Counted from the first letter of the stretch, positions 31,740 through 42,839 are shown. The stretch is DNA of 64,000 bases from Symsagittifera roscoffensis (GCF_963678635.1 NC_087069.1:44933448-44997447), one strand, 5' to 3'. Translations and numbers: made by a program. The notes: a model not told the origin generated them from the sequence alone.

Positions 31740-33460
31740 TGTTATCTTAATGATTATAACCCTAAGCTGTTCAAAAACTGTTCACACGACAACTTGCTTG
31801 TTATGAACCTTGTGAAATTTTGTTCACCTGTTCACGCTAACACGTTTCAATGCAGGTTTCAACCAGAAAAGTCATTTTAATTAGACATCATTCAATGAAT
31901 TTAAAAAAAAATCAAAGAGGGGAGGGACTGGAAAAGAGCCCCAAATTCTTTCCTAATTTTCCTTGTGTTGCAAGGCAAACATAAAGAAGTATAAATACTT
32001 ATAATGACGCCATAAAAAGGACCAAACTAAAAAGCATATAAGAACAGTTGGCCGAGCAGACTAAGTTTACGTACCGACTATACAGACTTGTCAAGTGGCG
32101 TGGGTTCGAAACCCCCTAGACCTTAAACAAGTAAACCCGAGGGGCTATAGCCCAGCTTGACTGTTTTAACCCTTTTTTCGTTCTAATTTGGTTCAGCCTT
32201 GATTAGGACTGGCCGTTAAAAAGAGCAATTTGTCTCAAGGACAGATACTGGCCATTTTGACAGCTTGTTTTGAATTCTTCAGAAGAATATAGCAGATGTT
32301 ACCGAAGTTAAAGTATGTTTAGAAAGTTGTTACATTTGTGGAGTTATTTTGCCGAGAAATGCTCTTTAATTCAAGTGTTTGAAATCCGATTTTCTACGAT
32401 TTGTGGAGATTTTAGCGCCCCACAAGGGATTTGTTTTTTGAACGAAAGTTCCCAATAATTGATTGAAGTTTGAAATACGACCAGGAGTAATTCAGACCAA
32501 TAATTAGGCAACGGATTACGAACAGTCCTGCAATAACATTTCTGCAATAACTTTCAGTCCTGCAGTAACAGGCATTTATCAACTATATTTACGTTTTGCG
32601 GGTGCAGTAAAACATCACCCCTACAAATTGGACAGCCGTCAAACTGCTTTAGAAGCCAATTGATTGACATTTAAAGCAAGTGTTCAGCTTGAGATCAAGA
32701 ATTTCGGAGGCCAGGTTACCACTATGAAGTCGGGGCTTCGGAGGCCTATAAACAGGTGTCGAGCGCTGATTCTCGGGCTGTTCTGGCAAAGCGGAGATCC
32801 CCTTCCCCGTTTCAACCTGCTAAAACGAGGTACCCCCGATTTTGGCTAAAACTGAGACCTTCACACAGAGACTCGTGAGACCAAAAATTCCGGTGCAGAA
32901 AATCTCCAAAATCATCAAAAACTGTTAGAATCGCATAGTTTTTATTGAAACCAATAAAATTACATACGATGTGTTATTGTGTATGCCGATCCAAAGCAAG
33001 CTCCAAGTGGTAAATTTTTATCGATGCCACATACTTTTGGGATAATTGAAACGCATTGAAAATCCAGATAATTGGAACGTAGACAAGGGTCCTAGACCAA
33101 TTGTTTTGATAAATTTTGACTCGAACCATTGAACCGTAAATGTTGTAACAATTCTTCGCTATTCGGAATTTTTAGGTCCTAAAATCACTCAAAAAGTCAA
33201 AAATTGTTACAAAAAGCGGCTTAAAATCCCCAATTTCCCTTAATTAGCCGATTCCAACTTATGTTAGGTGTTCTGGGCAGGCAATATCAGGGAAATTAAG
33301 TTGAGTTTCATCGTTTCATCATCCTACGGTTTCTTCCGCATGGTTGTTGGAATTCAGCCAGTTTGCCTGCTTCCCCACCTCGTTGGAAAACCTAAGTTGC
33401 CCCCTTCGACACATCTGTTTACCCGCCCATCCATTTCCACTGTTTTGTTGCAGTAATGTT
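31740..33460. other. unique region, no protein gene recognised
   Basis: Slightly richer in GC than its neighbours. Contains the tRNA-like relic and local direct repeats ('CAGTCCTGCA(A/G)TAAC' at 32,524 and 32,560; 'TTCGGAGGCC' at 32,702 and 32,738). The 32,664-32,849 frame has no family resemblance. Confidence 0.4.
32042..32120 (+). pseudogene. tRNA-like (Leu/Ser-type) relic or tRNA-derived SINE head
   Basis: TGGCCGAGCAG at 32,049-32,059 fits the pol III A box and D arm of type II tRNAs, and GGTTCGAAACC at 32,103-32,113 is a perfect B box in a near-complete T arm. No convincing anticodon stem forms in between and the flanking 7-base ends do not pair as an acceptor stem. So it is not a working tRNA. 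Confidence 0.45.
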
Positions 33461-36250
33461 AAGTGGTCATGTACAGTATATATGGTAGTATATGGTGTTT
33501 TACATTTGGCTTAGAGTATATGCCTATGGACTGTAAGTCTATAGTCGGATTTCGAGCAATTGCGCGTAAATTTTCGGTTGAAATTGTTTTTAAGGAGGCA
33601 TTATGGTGGGGTAAGGTGTGAGAAGAAATTATTTTTTTGTCTTGGTTTGCATTGGGTTGTACTACATTGTGGTTGTATTCTGAACCACATAGGACAGCGA
33701 CTTCTCAAAAATTTGTTCATCCTGGTAGTGTACAAACACAATGCTTTATCTTGTAAAGTATTGGTACTCTTCAGTAGCATCTTCGAATACATATAGCGAT
33801 GAGATTTTTATGTGCATGTATAGAACCAAAGATTGTTTTCATCGTAATCAATAACACTTGGTCAGTTGCTTGAGAAAAATATCCTAGATAGCGTAGTTTT
33901 AATACGGCTGATGCTAAAGATGGTAACATTGGTATTCTTTTGAGTTCGCGTAAAGGATGTATTGTTCCATGTTCGGACAGTGATTTTTCTGGGAAAATTT
34001 TACTAATGGTATAGTTGAGTTTCATTTCGAGGCGAATGCCATATAGGATCGCACTAAAGTTTTTGTTAATGATAACTCTTGTAGTCGTGTACTGTCACGG
34101 TTTTCTGGTGAATTTTACACCAATTTTACATTGTTTTCATGTAATGTATTTATTATATAGGTTTTTTCATCATCTCTTTTTTGATTTGGATGGGATATAG
34201 GAGTTTTCCGGTCTTCAAGTTGATTTCATATTTTTGATTTTTGAGTTCGAAAAAAAATCGATTTCAATGTTTTTAAACTAATTCTGTCTCAGGGTATCTT
34301 TGAAATAACAATAGTTTTTTTTCTATTTTTCCTAGGTTTCTAAAAAGATTTTCGTTGTACCTTCGTGATTGAGGGTGTAGTTGGTCAATTGGTAAAGATT
34401 ATAGGAAAAATTGAAATTTTTTCATCCTTGCATGAACTTTGGCGACCTGAAAAAATGATTGTGCCTTCAGGAATTCAAAAAATGATTGCTTGCGAGCGAG
34501 TAATGGGGTCGCAGCATCCTTTATCTTTTTTACAAGATAAGTGCTTTTGATATAGTCTCGAATCGCCTTTTAAATTGCGTGTTAAATGAAGCTTTTCAAG
34601 CTGGATTTTCCATTCGAAAAACTTTTTTTCTTGATATCTTTAAACTTTTGTGTCAGTTTTGCATATTATTGGATCGTTTAATCTGCTTGAGGCATGAAGT
34701 TGTCATCATGTAAATCGTAAGATAAGCGTCCAAGGGCACCGTGGTACGGGATTTTTTTTGCCTGATTGTATATGGACTTGATGTATTTAATGTTGTGTTT
34801 AATGTAATGAATCTGAAAGAACGTGACCATTTCCTAAAGTTCGAGTACTATATTTATGTCGTAAAAACTTTTGAAAGTTTGTGCTACGAATGAGTTCCAA
34901 TCTAGTCGGATTGGTGTGACTGTATTTTTTAATTCCTAATTTTAGTTTTTTAATTGATGTAGAAAGTTTTTTGGAATAATATTAGGCGATGATGTAATTG
35001 CCAATGGTGGTGTTGATGGAAGAGAAAGTGTTTCTGGCGATGAAAAAAGAGTTGTGTGTGAAAACAGGTGAGTTGGTTCGTTGAAGAGCTTCGGTACGCC
35101 TCGGGTAAATGATATTTCAATCAATGTGGGAGCCTTTGTGAAGATGTTCAGAGGTTCAATAGGTTTTCCGTAAGTTCCTCAGAAAAAGGTCTTGAATATA
35201 GGTAATCTGATAGATGATGTGATGTATTTTGTTGTGAATTGAAACTCATGGGTGGAGGGTTGCTTTTTTGTGTGTTGCTTTATTGATCAAGTCAAGTTTG
35301 TTATACCCTTCGTGTGACTTTTGATGTTGAATATTTGAGACATAATCGATAAAAAAAATATTGAAAATCTCATTCAATATCATCTGATTGCATTTGATTG
35401 CTTGGATTTAGTTTTAAAGATTCAATAGTGAGTTTGCCATACTGTGAAGTTATATTGCTAATGACGCGTAAGTGATGATCTGGTATTTGTCTTTTTTTTT
35501 AATTAAGGGAATTCTTGTTGACACGGGCTATTTCCTTTTCGAAACAAACGTATAATTGAATTGCGGCAAAATTGAACTTGTTCTCTTGGCGAGTCCTTTG
35601 TTGAGTCAAGAACAAATTGGAGGAGTCAGTCATAGTCAAAACTTTTGTAGTATTCAATCATTTTCCGTATTTTTTTTTACAGTCAATGTACAACTTTCAA
35701 CGGGTCTTATTGGTTTTTTCCAGCTATATAGTTTTACTGGTTTTTTACTATAAGTGTTTTTAATTCAAGGTGCTTTTTATTCATGATGCTGTTGTAGCTT
35801 CATATTCAGAAAAAATTGTTGATTGTCAACTGGTTCATTTTTATCTTGTATTAGAGTTTTTGGTTTTCAAAATTTAAAGCTGTTGTTGAGTCGGGTTCCT
35901 TAACAGCGTTTCGTGTTCTGAAAAATATAGTTTTTGTATTCTGTTTCTGTTTACAAGATAAAGCTTTCTGTCTTGTTTTTTTTTGTCTGATATGAAAAGT
36001 TTTGTTTGTGTGGTGTAGAAACGAGGTAGGATCCTTATTTAAACAATTTTGGAGAAATTTTGTTTGTTGTTACCCAAACTATCTTCAAACTTCAGTGAAA
36101 ATGAATAATCCAAAATCCAGGTGTCAATTTCTATATCTTAAAATGTTAGTTTATACATTTTTCGGATGTTTTTTTATTCCTCGAGATAGATTGTCGCAAT
36201 TGGACGTGTTGGGAAGAAAGAGCTTAGACAGGTTGTGTTTATAAAATTGT
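33460..36250. other. strongly G/T-skewed stretch, possible decayed minus-strand gene
   Basis: The plus strand is visibly rich in T and G and poor in C for nearly 2.8 kb, so the minus strand is A/C-rich. Minus-strand frames at 33,601-34,025 and 34,942-35,124 are the longest on that strand ('LFSSPETLSLPSTPPLAI'). A/C-rich coding strands are common in retroelements, but no reverse transcriptase, protease or integrase motif was found. Identity unresolved. Confidence 0.35.
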
Positions 36251-37215
36251 TAGGAATCCGTTCGTTCTGCTCTCAAACGAATGTCCCGTTATTTACATCT
36301 AAGTGAACTTAACCTTACTTAAATTGGTTTTGATATGAGTTCGAGGAATAGAGAATAGTGAGTCAATCCACAAGTTCAAGTAAAATTAGAACACAAAAAG
36401 TTGGTTAGATACTATTTTAGATCTTAATATTTTTACGTTTTGCTCTACACCTGGGTCAATTCAGACAAAGGGTTCAAGTGAATGTTGGGTAACATAAAAT
36501 TCTTCACGGTTTAGACTAATTTGAATGGTTAGTTTGTTGGAAAAATTTGGGTTAATCATGGGTCGTGTATAAAGGTTGAGAAATGAAACGACGTTTGAGG
36601 TCGTGAGACACTATTTTTAACAGGTGGGGTAAAATTATCAAGTGATCCCAGGAAATCCTTTAAAAAAGAACTTTAAATTGAAATGAAATTATAATTTTTT
36701 CATTACGAAAAATATATTTAAAATTAAAGTAAAAAGATCCAAAGATAGCCTGGATGATCTAATTATAAATGAACAAAATTATAGTTTAAGTTAAACAAGG
36801 ATAGGCCTCGATAAAGTTTATTTGAAAGTTAAATGACTGAAAAATGTTTAAAAATCCAAAGTTCCTGACGATCTTGAAAGGAAACTAAGTTAGTCTTTTC
36901 AACTCTTCTGTACGTTTTAGGTGAAGAACAACTAATTTTTACTAACTTATTGTGTATTTTTTTCTAGCATATTCAATCAACATTACTTTTTGAAGTTTTA
37001 CGTTTTTAGAAATATTGCAGATTTAAAGTTTTTGAGTTAGTTGGAAGTTTTGACGTCGACTGGGTATTTGTTTATAATACAATTTGGGCTTTTTATATTG
37101 CTATATGGCTTTGTAATGCAACTTACAGCACTATTTTTGCAGTTCAATTTATTGAGTAAAAATTTACTGCTAATATAAGAATAATTAGATTGTAGATAGT
37201 TATAGTTGTGGTTCG
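36250..37215. other. AT-rich DNA, nothing recognised
   Basis: No convincing frame, repeat or RNA gene on either strand. Confidence 0.4.
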
Positions 37216-37217
37216 CA

Positions 37218-37255
37218 TTTTCATGTCACGATGCAGAGGTTTCGTGACATGAAAA
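37218..37255. repeat. perfect 14-bp inverted repeat at the ATPase breakpoint
   Basis: Left arm TTTTCATGTCACGA (37,218-37,231) and right arm TCGTGACATGAAAA (37,242-37,255) are perfect reverse complements around a 10-base loop. It ends exactly where recognisable ATPase sequence begins, replacing the first residues of Walker A. Confidence 0.85.
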
Positions 37256-37927
37256 CTCGGGATCTGGCAAAACTTATATAATCTTTTCAATGCTTCTCAG
37301 AGGTATTTTCTATCCATCGTATTACAAGATATTTTGTTTTTATCTTCGCAATCAACCCAATTACAGAACCTTTGTTTCTCACGCCAAACTTGTTAATGAT
37401 TTCATACAACTGCCCAGTTTTGAAACTGTTAACAACTTACGGGATTGCATGTTTGTCTTTTATGATACCTGCGATAAAAATTTTTATGAACAACTTTTTG
37501 TTAAAATAACTACAGCAGGTCGACATAAAAATGTTGTAATTCTGTTTTTATGTCAATATAAATTGACATATCTTATTTATGTCAATCTTGGTTTATTTCG
37601 GAAAATTAAACAATCACAAACAATAGATTTGCCTACAACTCACTTGTTTTGTTCGAATCACCTCGAGACAATCAACAAATTGATTACTTAGGCAGTTAAT
37701 TGAACAATGCTAAATTCCTCCGTCATGCGTATCATTTGGCAACGGAAGAAGCTTTTGGTTATTCTTTGATAGACTTAGATCCCAAAATTTCCGAATATTT
37801 TCGTTATTCGTCAAACATAGTTCTACTATCGCCAATCATTTTCTATTTACCATTCTCAAATCCAGTCATCACATCTCTTCAAAATGAACGAGAAAGAATT
37901 ATGTATACTGAAGTAAATGCTCAATAG
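37256..37927 (+). pseudogene. Polinton packaging ATPase (truncated start)
   Basis: Begins inside Walker A ('SGSGKTYIIFSMLLRG'), then 'GIFYPSYYKIFCFYLRNQPN'. Walker B is changed ('CMFVFYDTCD', family 'FDDSC'). 'KITTAGRHKNVV' matches the conserved TAGRHR box. After a stop near 37,690, 'TEEAFGYSLIDLDPKISEYF' matches the C-terminal 'FGHLLIDLSP' motif. Ends 'MYTEVNAQ' at 37,927. This is the fullest plus-strand ATPase copy and is followed, in the usual Polinton manner, by an unknown gene and integrase. Confidence 0.85.
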
Positions 37928-38635
37928 TCAGCAGTGTAGATCATTTTCGACAAGAGCTGATTCAAAATTTAATAGATTTCTATGCGATTGTTTTGTAAAT
38001 GTTGTTCTTGGGCACGTTCCAGCTATCAAAAGTTTCATCGAGATTATGAAAGTACCATTTGAAAAAATTTTTGACCCTGATTTTAGCATACGCGAAAAAC
38101 AAAAAGTTTCGGCCAACAATGTTTTAGCGGTTGAATCAATCGGAAGATCGTGTTAAAGTTATAAGAAAAACTGGAATATTAGACATCTATGCTGAGAATT
38201 CATCCTCATTCCTTGCATATCGTTTGCTCCAGAGGAAAAAACTGTACCACAATTTCAAATCCTTCATGATTCATCAATCAATGACAAATCATGTCGAGAT
38301 CGAAATGCCAGCAGTGACTCTCTGCCACCATCAAACCCAACTTCTTTTTCTTCAACCCCTATTATTGCAGTAGCAAATCCTCGAAAAAAATCTATCTGCA
38401 CTCAAGCAACAAACAAGCTCAAAGAGAATTGAAAAAGACTATGGAAAAAGTAACGGAAAAACCGCTGAAGCGTTTCGAAAGGTTATGGAATCCGTTCCAA
38501 ACCTATTGGAAGCTAATAAACTCAAGGACAAATAAATCCAAAAGGACAAATAAATCCAAAAGCAGTTGTTCAAAGTTGCACCTTCGAATTTAGATGTTGA
38601 TGAAAACGTTTTATTTCAAGGAAAACCAGTTTAAA
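37928..38635 (+). pseudogene. unknown Polinton gene between ATPase and integrase
   Basis: Two frames (37,917-38,156 and 38,131-38,373) plus a third ending 'NLDVDENVLFQGKPV' near 38,630 suggest one gene of ~230 codons split by frameshifts. Recognisable stretches include 'RVKVIRKTGILDIYAENSSS'. The composition is polar and lysine-rich. No family recognised. Confidence 0.35.
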
Positions 38636-38654
38636 TTAAAATTCAATCTTTTTT

Positions 38655-39353
38655 GTAAGATACACAGCAAAACATAAAGAAACTTGAGGCTGTTTTTCGT
38701 CCACAAACTTTGGAAGAACTGAATTTTGATCCTAGTTTAAAGACCATCACTTTTGCCATATAGATTCTCCGCTCGGTTAAGAGCCAAGTAGCTAAGCCCT
38801 CATTTTCTTTTTTTTTGTCTCCGACAGTCCGACACCTGAGGAATCGAAGAAACCAAAATCCTCCTCTTCGAAGGGTCGAGCCACAACTCTCAAACCCAGA
38901 ACCAAACAATCCAACAAAAGAAAAATACAAAAGAAATGTAATTTTCCCACTAAGGAGGACGATAACGACGACTATAAAAACTATGAAAGTAGTAAACAAA
39001 CGTTTGCGAAGTCAACAGAAGAATGGAAAGCCTACCATCAGTGAAGAAAAAACTCTACACGAAAGGCCCTGCTGCGTTTGGTGGCTTAAAAAATCAAAAA
39101 ATTTAGTAGAATATCATAAGAAAAAGAAATTTTCAGCGATCTCAACTATCACATACAAAAAATGAATTGTTTCGTACAACATGATACGAGCCTAAAAATG
39201 ATCGTTAGCGATGTAAGCGGAATTGTATCTCTTGACTTGGCAAATGTTGATAAGTTGGCCAAGTATACACGAGGGGTACACTATTTGATAGTTGCTGTCA
39301 ATTGTCTATCTCGTTATTTCAGGAGTGGAACCTCTGAAGGTAAAATATGTTAG
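38655..39353 (+). pseudogene. Polinton integrase, N-terminal part, remnant 2
   Basis: Homologous at DNA level to window positions 1-690. Frames shift several times. The catalytic start survives as 'SLDLANVDKLAKYTRGVHYL' and 'VAVNCLSRYF', where the family's second conserved Asp of this stretch is Asn. Sequence is interrupted near 39,353. The C-terminal domain resumes at 39,480, so the central core with the second Asp and Glu is missing. Confidence 0.8.
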
Positions 39354-39479
39354 AAGAGCAGTCAGAAGTTTGGTTTGACAAAAGCAGAGAGTTGAAAGGA
39401 CAGTTTGAAACTTATGTGCTAAACGAGACATCAACAAATACAAAACAACTGCGAATTTAACAAACTATCAACTCACGCG

Positions 39480-39760
39480 TGACTAGAGTAACAAAAGTGG
39501 TTCCGAACAAAGTCACAAGAAAGCTTGTGCCTGCTTTAGTTTCCTCAAGTGCAAACAGTTCATCAACATTGGTAAGCAACAAAATTTTTTGTTGGTGACT
39601 TTGTGCGAATAGCGAGAACTGACTTGACTTTCAGAAAAGGTTACAAGCAAATTTTACAGACGAAGTTTTTGATATAATTGCCATTCCTACTCAACCTCCA
39701 ATACTTAGTCTCATTGATGCGGAGAAAAAAGAAATCAACGGAAAATTTTGAGAAAAAAAA
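39480..39760 (+). pseudogene. Polinton integrase C-terminal domain, unit A
   Basis: 'KVVPNKVTRKLVPALVS' leads into a small SH3/chromo-like fold seen across two frames: the 'F-VG-FVRIARTDLTFRKGY' pattern and 'TDEVFDIIAIPTQPPILSLI' with 'DAEKKEINGKF'. This matches the usual integrase end ('VGD-VRI-K---F-KGY---WTEEVF-I...L-D--GE-I-G-FYE-EL'). Frameshifted; separated from the catalytic part by a deletion. Confidence 0.7.
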
Positions 39761-39766
39761 GTTTGA

Positions 39767-40625
39767 TTGGGAACAAAGCTGATTATGACGAAAATGGGGA
39801 ATGATGAGTTTACTCTACATTTGATTTCAACAGCATCAAAGGATTATTTCCCAAACAACATTTTGGCCAGTTTTAGAAAATTTTGTAAGAAAGAAAATGC
39901 TTCAAACGGAGATTGGAGAGTTGCTCTCTCAGAAAAAATTTTCCGAAAGAAATTAATCAATGTTACTGATGAGTAATTTATGTACTTCAGAGCATCCAAA
40001 GTGGTAGCCAATAAATCGAACGCTGGCAATCGGAAAACAATTGCCAGGCCTTATATTGGCGATAAAGTTTTCATCAAATCATGAGAACCCATTTTTGTAG
40101 AACATTTGATCATTGAGATAAAACATAAAAATAACCTAGATTTCGATGACAGTCCTCAAGAAATCATGAACAGGCTGAGAGTTTGAATAAATGCAATCGG
40201 AGGAACTTCATTCACAAGTCTGTTAGGCTACAATGCAATACTTGAAGAGAATGGTGACTATAACATTGTTTACAAAATCATATCCTCCTTCGATGCAAGA
40301 ATTAAATGTATCTCATTTCCCATATGTCTTAACAAGTGGGACAAGTCGAACTTCTGTCTATATTGTCTTTATTCAACATTAAAATGTTGGAGTTGCAAAG
40401 GCCCCATTCATAAATACGCATGAATGATTCAAACAGACGCAACAAAATCGGGAGTGCCTGCAGTATTGAATCTAATCATTGACCAGCCTCCATTAAATTA
40501 GACTTCAAAAGCTTTATCATTCCATCTATACAATCAATATTGGTAAAGTTGCGCACAGAAATTGGAAGACTGGTGCCCTTTGCAGCAACTGGTAAAGTTG
40601 TGCTGACTCTAAATTTCGAGGACTT
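39767..40625 (+). pseudogene. Polinton minor capsid (penton-like) protein, unit A
   Basis: 'FTLHLISTASKDYFPNN' and 'FRKFCKKENASNGDWRVALS' match the common Polinton small capsid-protein start ('YFPDNT---F---L----L-G-WEVALTEI'). Later pieces in other frames, 'NLDFDDSPQEIMNRLRV' and 'RTEIGRLVPFAATGKVVLTL', match its middle and end ('I-I-TDTG--VPF--GKV-LTLHF'). Family knowledge points to a jelly-roll vertex protein. At least three frame changes and several stops. Confidence 0.65.
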
Positions 40626-40960
40626 TGGTTCAAAACCAATGGAACAATGTTATGCAAAGCAAACTTTACTTCTTTTTTCCCTGGACACTATCGACTACGC
40701 GGCATTGAAATTGGCGCTTTGGTTTCTGGTATTGTTCGTGTTGCCATACCATTTGCTTGACGGGTTATTTTACCGGCTGCAAAAAAATCGGGCGGAGATT
40801 TTTTGTTGAGTTTAACGCCAGAAATGATTGATGTTGATATGAAAAAAGGTCTCATAAACAAGCATCGAAAAACACTGTCACAAAAACTGCAATAAAAAAC
40901 TCGTTGGTGGTAGAAGTCGACGAAAAAAAACAATCAATGTTTTACGAAGAAGAAGCTCAG
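40610..40960 (+). pseudogene. small pVI/pX-like Polinton virion protein, unit A
   Basis: 'FPGHYRLRGIEIGALVSGIV', an in-frame TGA after 'RVAIPFA', then 'RVILPAAKKSGGDFLLSL' and 'EMIDVDMKKGL' fit the glycine-rich amphipathic 'GIGSLFSGLFRSAIPL' small protein found between minor and major capsid genes in Polintons and compared to adenovirus pVI/pX. It sits exactly in that position here. Non-functional because of the stop. Confidence 0.55.
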
Positions 40961-41211
40961 TAGGAGCTCAAAAAAGAAAAACAACCATTCGAAAAGAAAC
41001 AGACCAGCGAGAAGTCGAGCAGATTTTTTCTCAAATATAAAGAAGAGATCGCTATTTTATTACCCAAAGAAGCTTCCCATATTTCTCTGGAATTTTTCAA
41101 AAGCAACCTTTTTAAATTACTTTTGAAAAGGCTTTTGATCAAAAATTTGGACCTGTCTTATCATCTAATGGACCACCGGTGACCTTAACAATTTTGTTAA
41201 TTTGCTAAAAT
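40960..41211 (+). pseudogene. degraded start of the Polinton capsid region, unit A
   Basis: Polar Lys/Glu-rich frame pieces ('KKEKQPFEKKQTSEKSSRFF') between the pX-like and major capsid genes. Probably the tail of an unknown late gene and the damaged beginning of the major capsid gene. Confidence 0.3.
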
Positions 41212-41660
41212 CTATTTGGAATTAAAATTCAAAGTAACACAATCAAAAGGAGTTGATCTGAGACACGACAGCACTAATGCTACTGTGTCTGGTTGACCGT
41301 TCCGCGTATACAACTCCCTGTATTTCTTTTTCTCTGACTGTTCCCTCTCTGCTAATGGACTCAAATTCCCAATTGCCAATAGTAATTTTGCGCATAAAAG
41401 CTTCATTGGAATAGAATTCTCTAAGAGCAAAGTAGCCAAGGCTAATATGTCAGGATATAAATTTGAAAACAATCCCACTGCGATAGAAGCAGCTGGTTTC
41501 AAATTTCAACCAGAACTGGTCCGCAAATTGAGGGATTTTCGGTTCTATGGACCCACTGGAAATCGTTTTTTTTACATGTGGCAAGCTGACTTCATGTATT
41601 ACGATACGTCATACTTTTCCGGTGGCCCAATCTATGTTTTAAGAATAGGTATAAAGTCTA
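41212..41660 (+). pseudogene. Polinton major capsid protein (F54H12.2-like), N-terminal part, unit A
   Basis: 'FFFSDCSLSANGLKFPIANS', 'NFAHKSFIGIEFSKSKVAKA', 'SGYKFENNPTAIEAAGF' and 'RFYGPTGNRFF' match the first jelly-roll of the widespread F54H12.2-like Polinton major capsid protein ('LFS---VSLNG--V--SN--Y-Y-AYIETLL-Y---AK', then 'GPL--DLF'). Two frames plus an upstream stop. Repeat R starts directly after it and removes the rest. Assignment by remembered family pattern. Confidence 0.6.
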
Positions 41661-42120
41661 CAAGGTATTAGGATAGGGAATACCAATGGTAAGGTTTCAT
41701 GGTTTGTGTGATGGTAAGATAATGGTAAGAAAAAAGATTTTTTTTAGATTTTGTAATGAAATGTCTACTATTTTTCGCAAAAATTTCGGTGCCCGTTATC
41801 TAATTTTTAAATATCACCGGTTAATTAAGTGTAGATTGTGGAATGAAGGTCTTTCAATTAGATATTTGGTACATGGTAAGTCAATGGTAAGAGTTTTTGT
41901 CAAAAACTTGGAACTTTTTTGAAAACTTTTTCAAAAAAACTTTAAAACACGATACAGTTTGTTTTAATTCGACATATAACCTAATTTATTAATTCCTCTT
42001 TTTTTAAAACATCTACTTGAAACAAAGCTGAAACCTACTGAAGTTTTGAAAAAAATCAAGTTCTTGAGAGAAATAAATTAAATTGCAAAGAAAGCATATA
42101 AATCTCTGCTTCGTATTATA
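41640..42120 (-). repeat. interspersed repeat R, unit A (inverted relative to 61 kb)
   Basis: Reverse complement of 61,080-61,460: shares the CTTACCAT/ATGGTAAG clusters (41,683-41,890), the TTTTGAAAACTTTTTC hairpin-like block near 41,920 and 'TACTGAAGTTTT'-side sequence. It lies between the truncated capsid gene (+) and truncated protease/integrase pieces (-), at a head-to-head junction. Confidence 0.8.
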
Positions 42121-42219
42121 GATTTACTACCATAATTTACAGTTACAAGCAAAAAATTACACATCTACATTAAATTACTTATAAAAATCAAAACATGCAC
42201 ATCATGACTATTATTCAAG

Positions 42220-42365
42220 TTTCTCTGGTAGAATTTAAAAAGTGTTCCCCTCTATCATTGCTTGGAGCTGAGTTAACCATTGCAAAGGAGTATTTTGTTA
42301 GTCGAGGTACTTTATCAGAGCGGTAAGATCTCATGTAATTTCTTTCAATACAGTGTTTTGACTCG
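42220..42365 (-). pseudogene. adenain-like cysteine protease fragment, unit A
   Basis: 'SDKVPRLTKYSFAMVNSAPS' and 'NDRGEHFLNSTRE' match the Polinton protease region around its catalytic His ('LP-----SFIVNT-PSD-PGEHWVA'), here with Phe for Trp. The enzyme is an Ulp1/adenovirus-protease relative that matures capsid proteins. Only this piece remains, fused to integrase sequence upstream. Confidence 0.6.
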
Positions 42366-42772
42366 CTAGTTTGTCCACAAATGCCAAGTCCATACACCAA
42401 ATTTCATTGATATATTTTGAAAAAGTTTGAAGCATTCGGAAACGTTTGATTGGAGGACCAAATTTTGTATACGAAGTCTTGATTTGTAAAAACTTTTTTT
42501 TTCTGACAATCCGCTTGCTTTACTCAAAATTCGCACAGAACCGTACACAGCTATAACCCTAGAAAACAACCTGTTCAGACTTAGCTTTCCGATTTTGAAA
42601 GGGATGCAAGTTCCTCTGTCTTTCGCTTTGGCTTTCTTGTTGATAACAAGTTTAGGTGGAATTTGAATTGCTTCCAAAATAGTAAAGTAAACATTGGAAA
42701 GTCGGTATTTTTTCGCTTACGTGCACAAAAAAAATCTACGATTAATTCTTTGGTGTCTCGATTATCTGACAT
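42366..42772 (-). pseudogene. Polinton integrase N-terminal fragment (minus strand), unit A
   Basis: Minus-strand pieces 'SVRILSKASGLSEKK' and 'YINEIWCMDLAFVDKLAS' are the integrase lead and first catalytic Asp region (compare 'NEIWSLDLAYVDKLA' at 560-605). The sequence switches to protease immediately after 'VDKLASQN', so a deletion removed the rest. Frames shift at least twice. Confidence 0.7.
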
Positions 42773-42839
42773 GATATTTTTTGACTGAGTTTAATTCTAG
42801 GAAAAATCAAAAATAAATCAATAAGATGCTTATTGTTAC

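Larger units (their letters stand above)
29030..31740. repeat. ~1.17-kb tandem repeat array
   Basis: The anchor 'ACAGCTGGATGAAAAG' recurs at about 29,367 and 30,527, and diverged near 31,706, giving 1,160 and 1,179 base units. Blocks such as 'GACTAGTACTGAAAACTCTT' (29,103; 30,281; diverged 31,449) keep the same order. The third unit is truncated. Unrelated in sequence to the 1.2-kb array. Confidence 0.85.

Noticed and set aside
32042-32120. Functional tRNA gene
   Set aside because: A and B boxes are good but there is no anticodon stem-loop and the acceptor ends do not pair.
33601-34025. Retroelement pol gene on the minus strand
   Set aside because: Skewed composition suggests it, but no RT, protease, RNase H or integrase motif could be seen, so no call was made.
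40688-40933. Minus-strand 81-codon frames opposite the pX-like gene (also 44,764-45,009)
   Set aside because: Antisense shadow; the plus strand carries the recognisable capsid-region protein.
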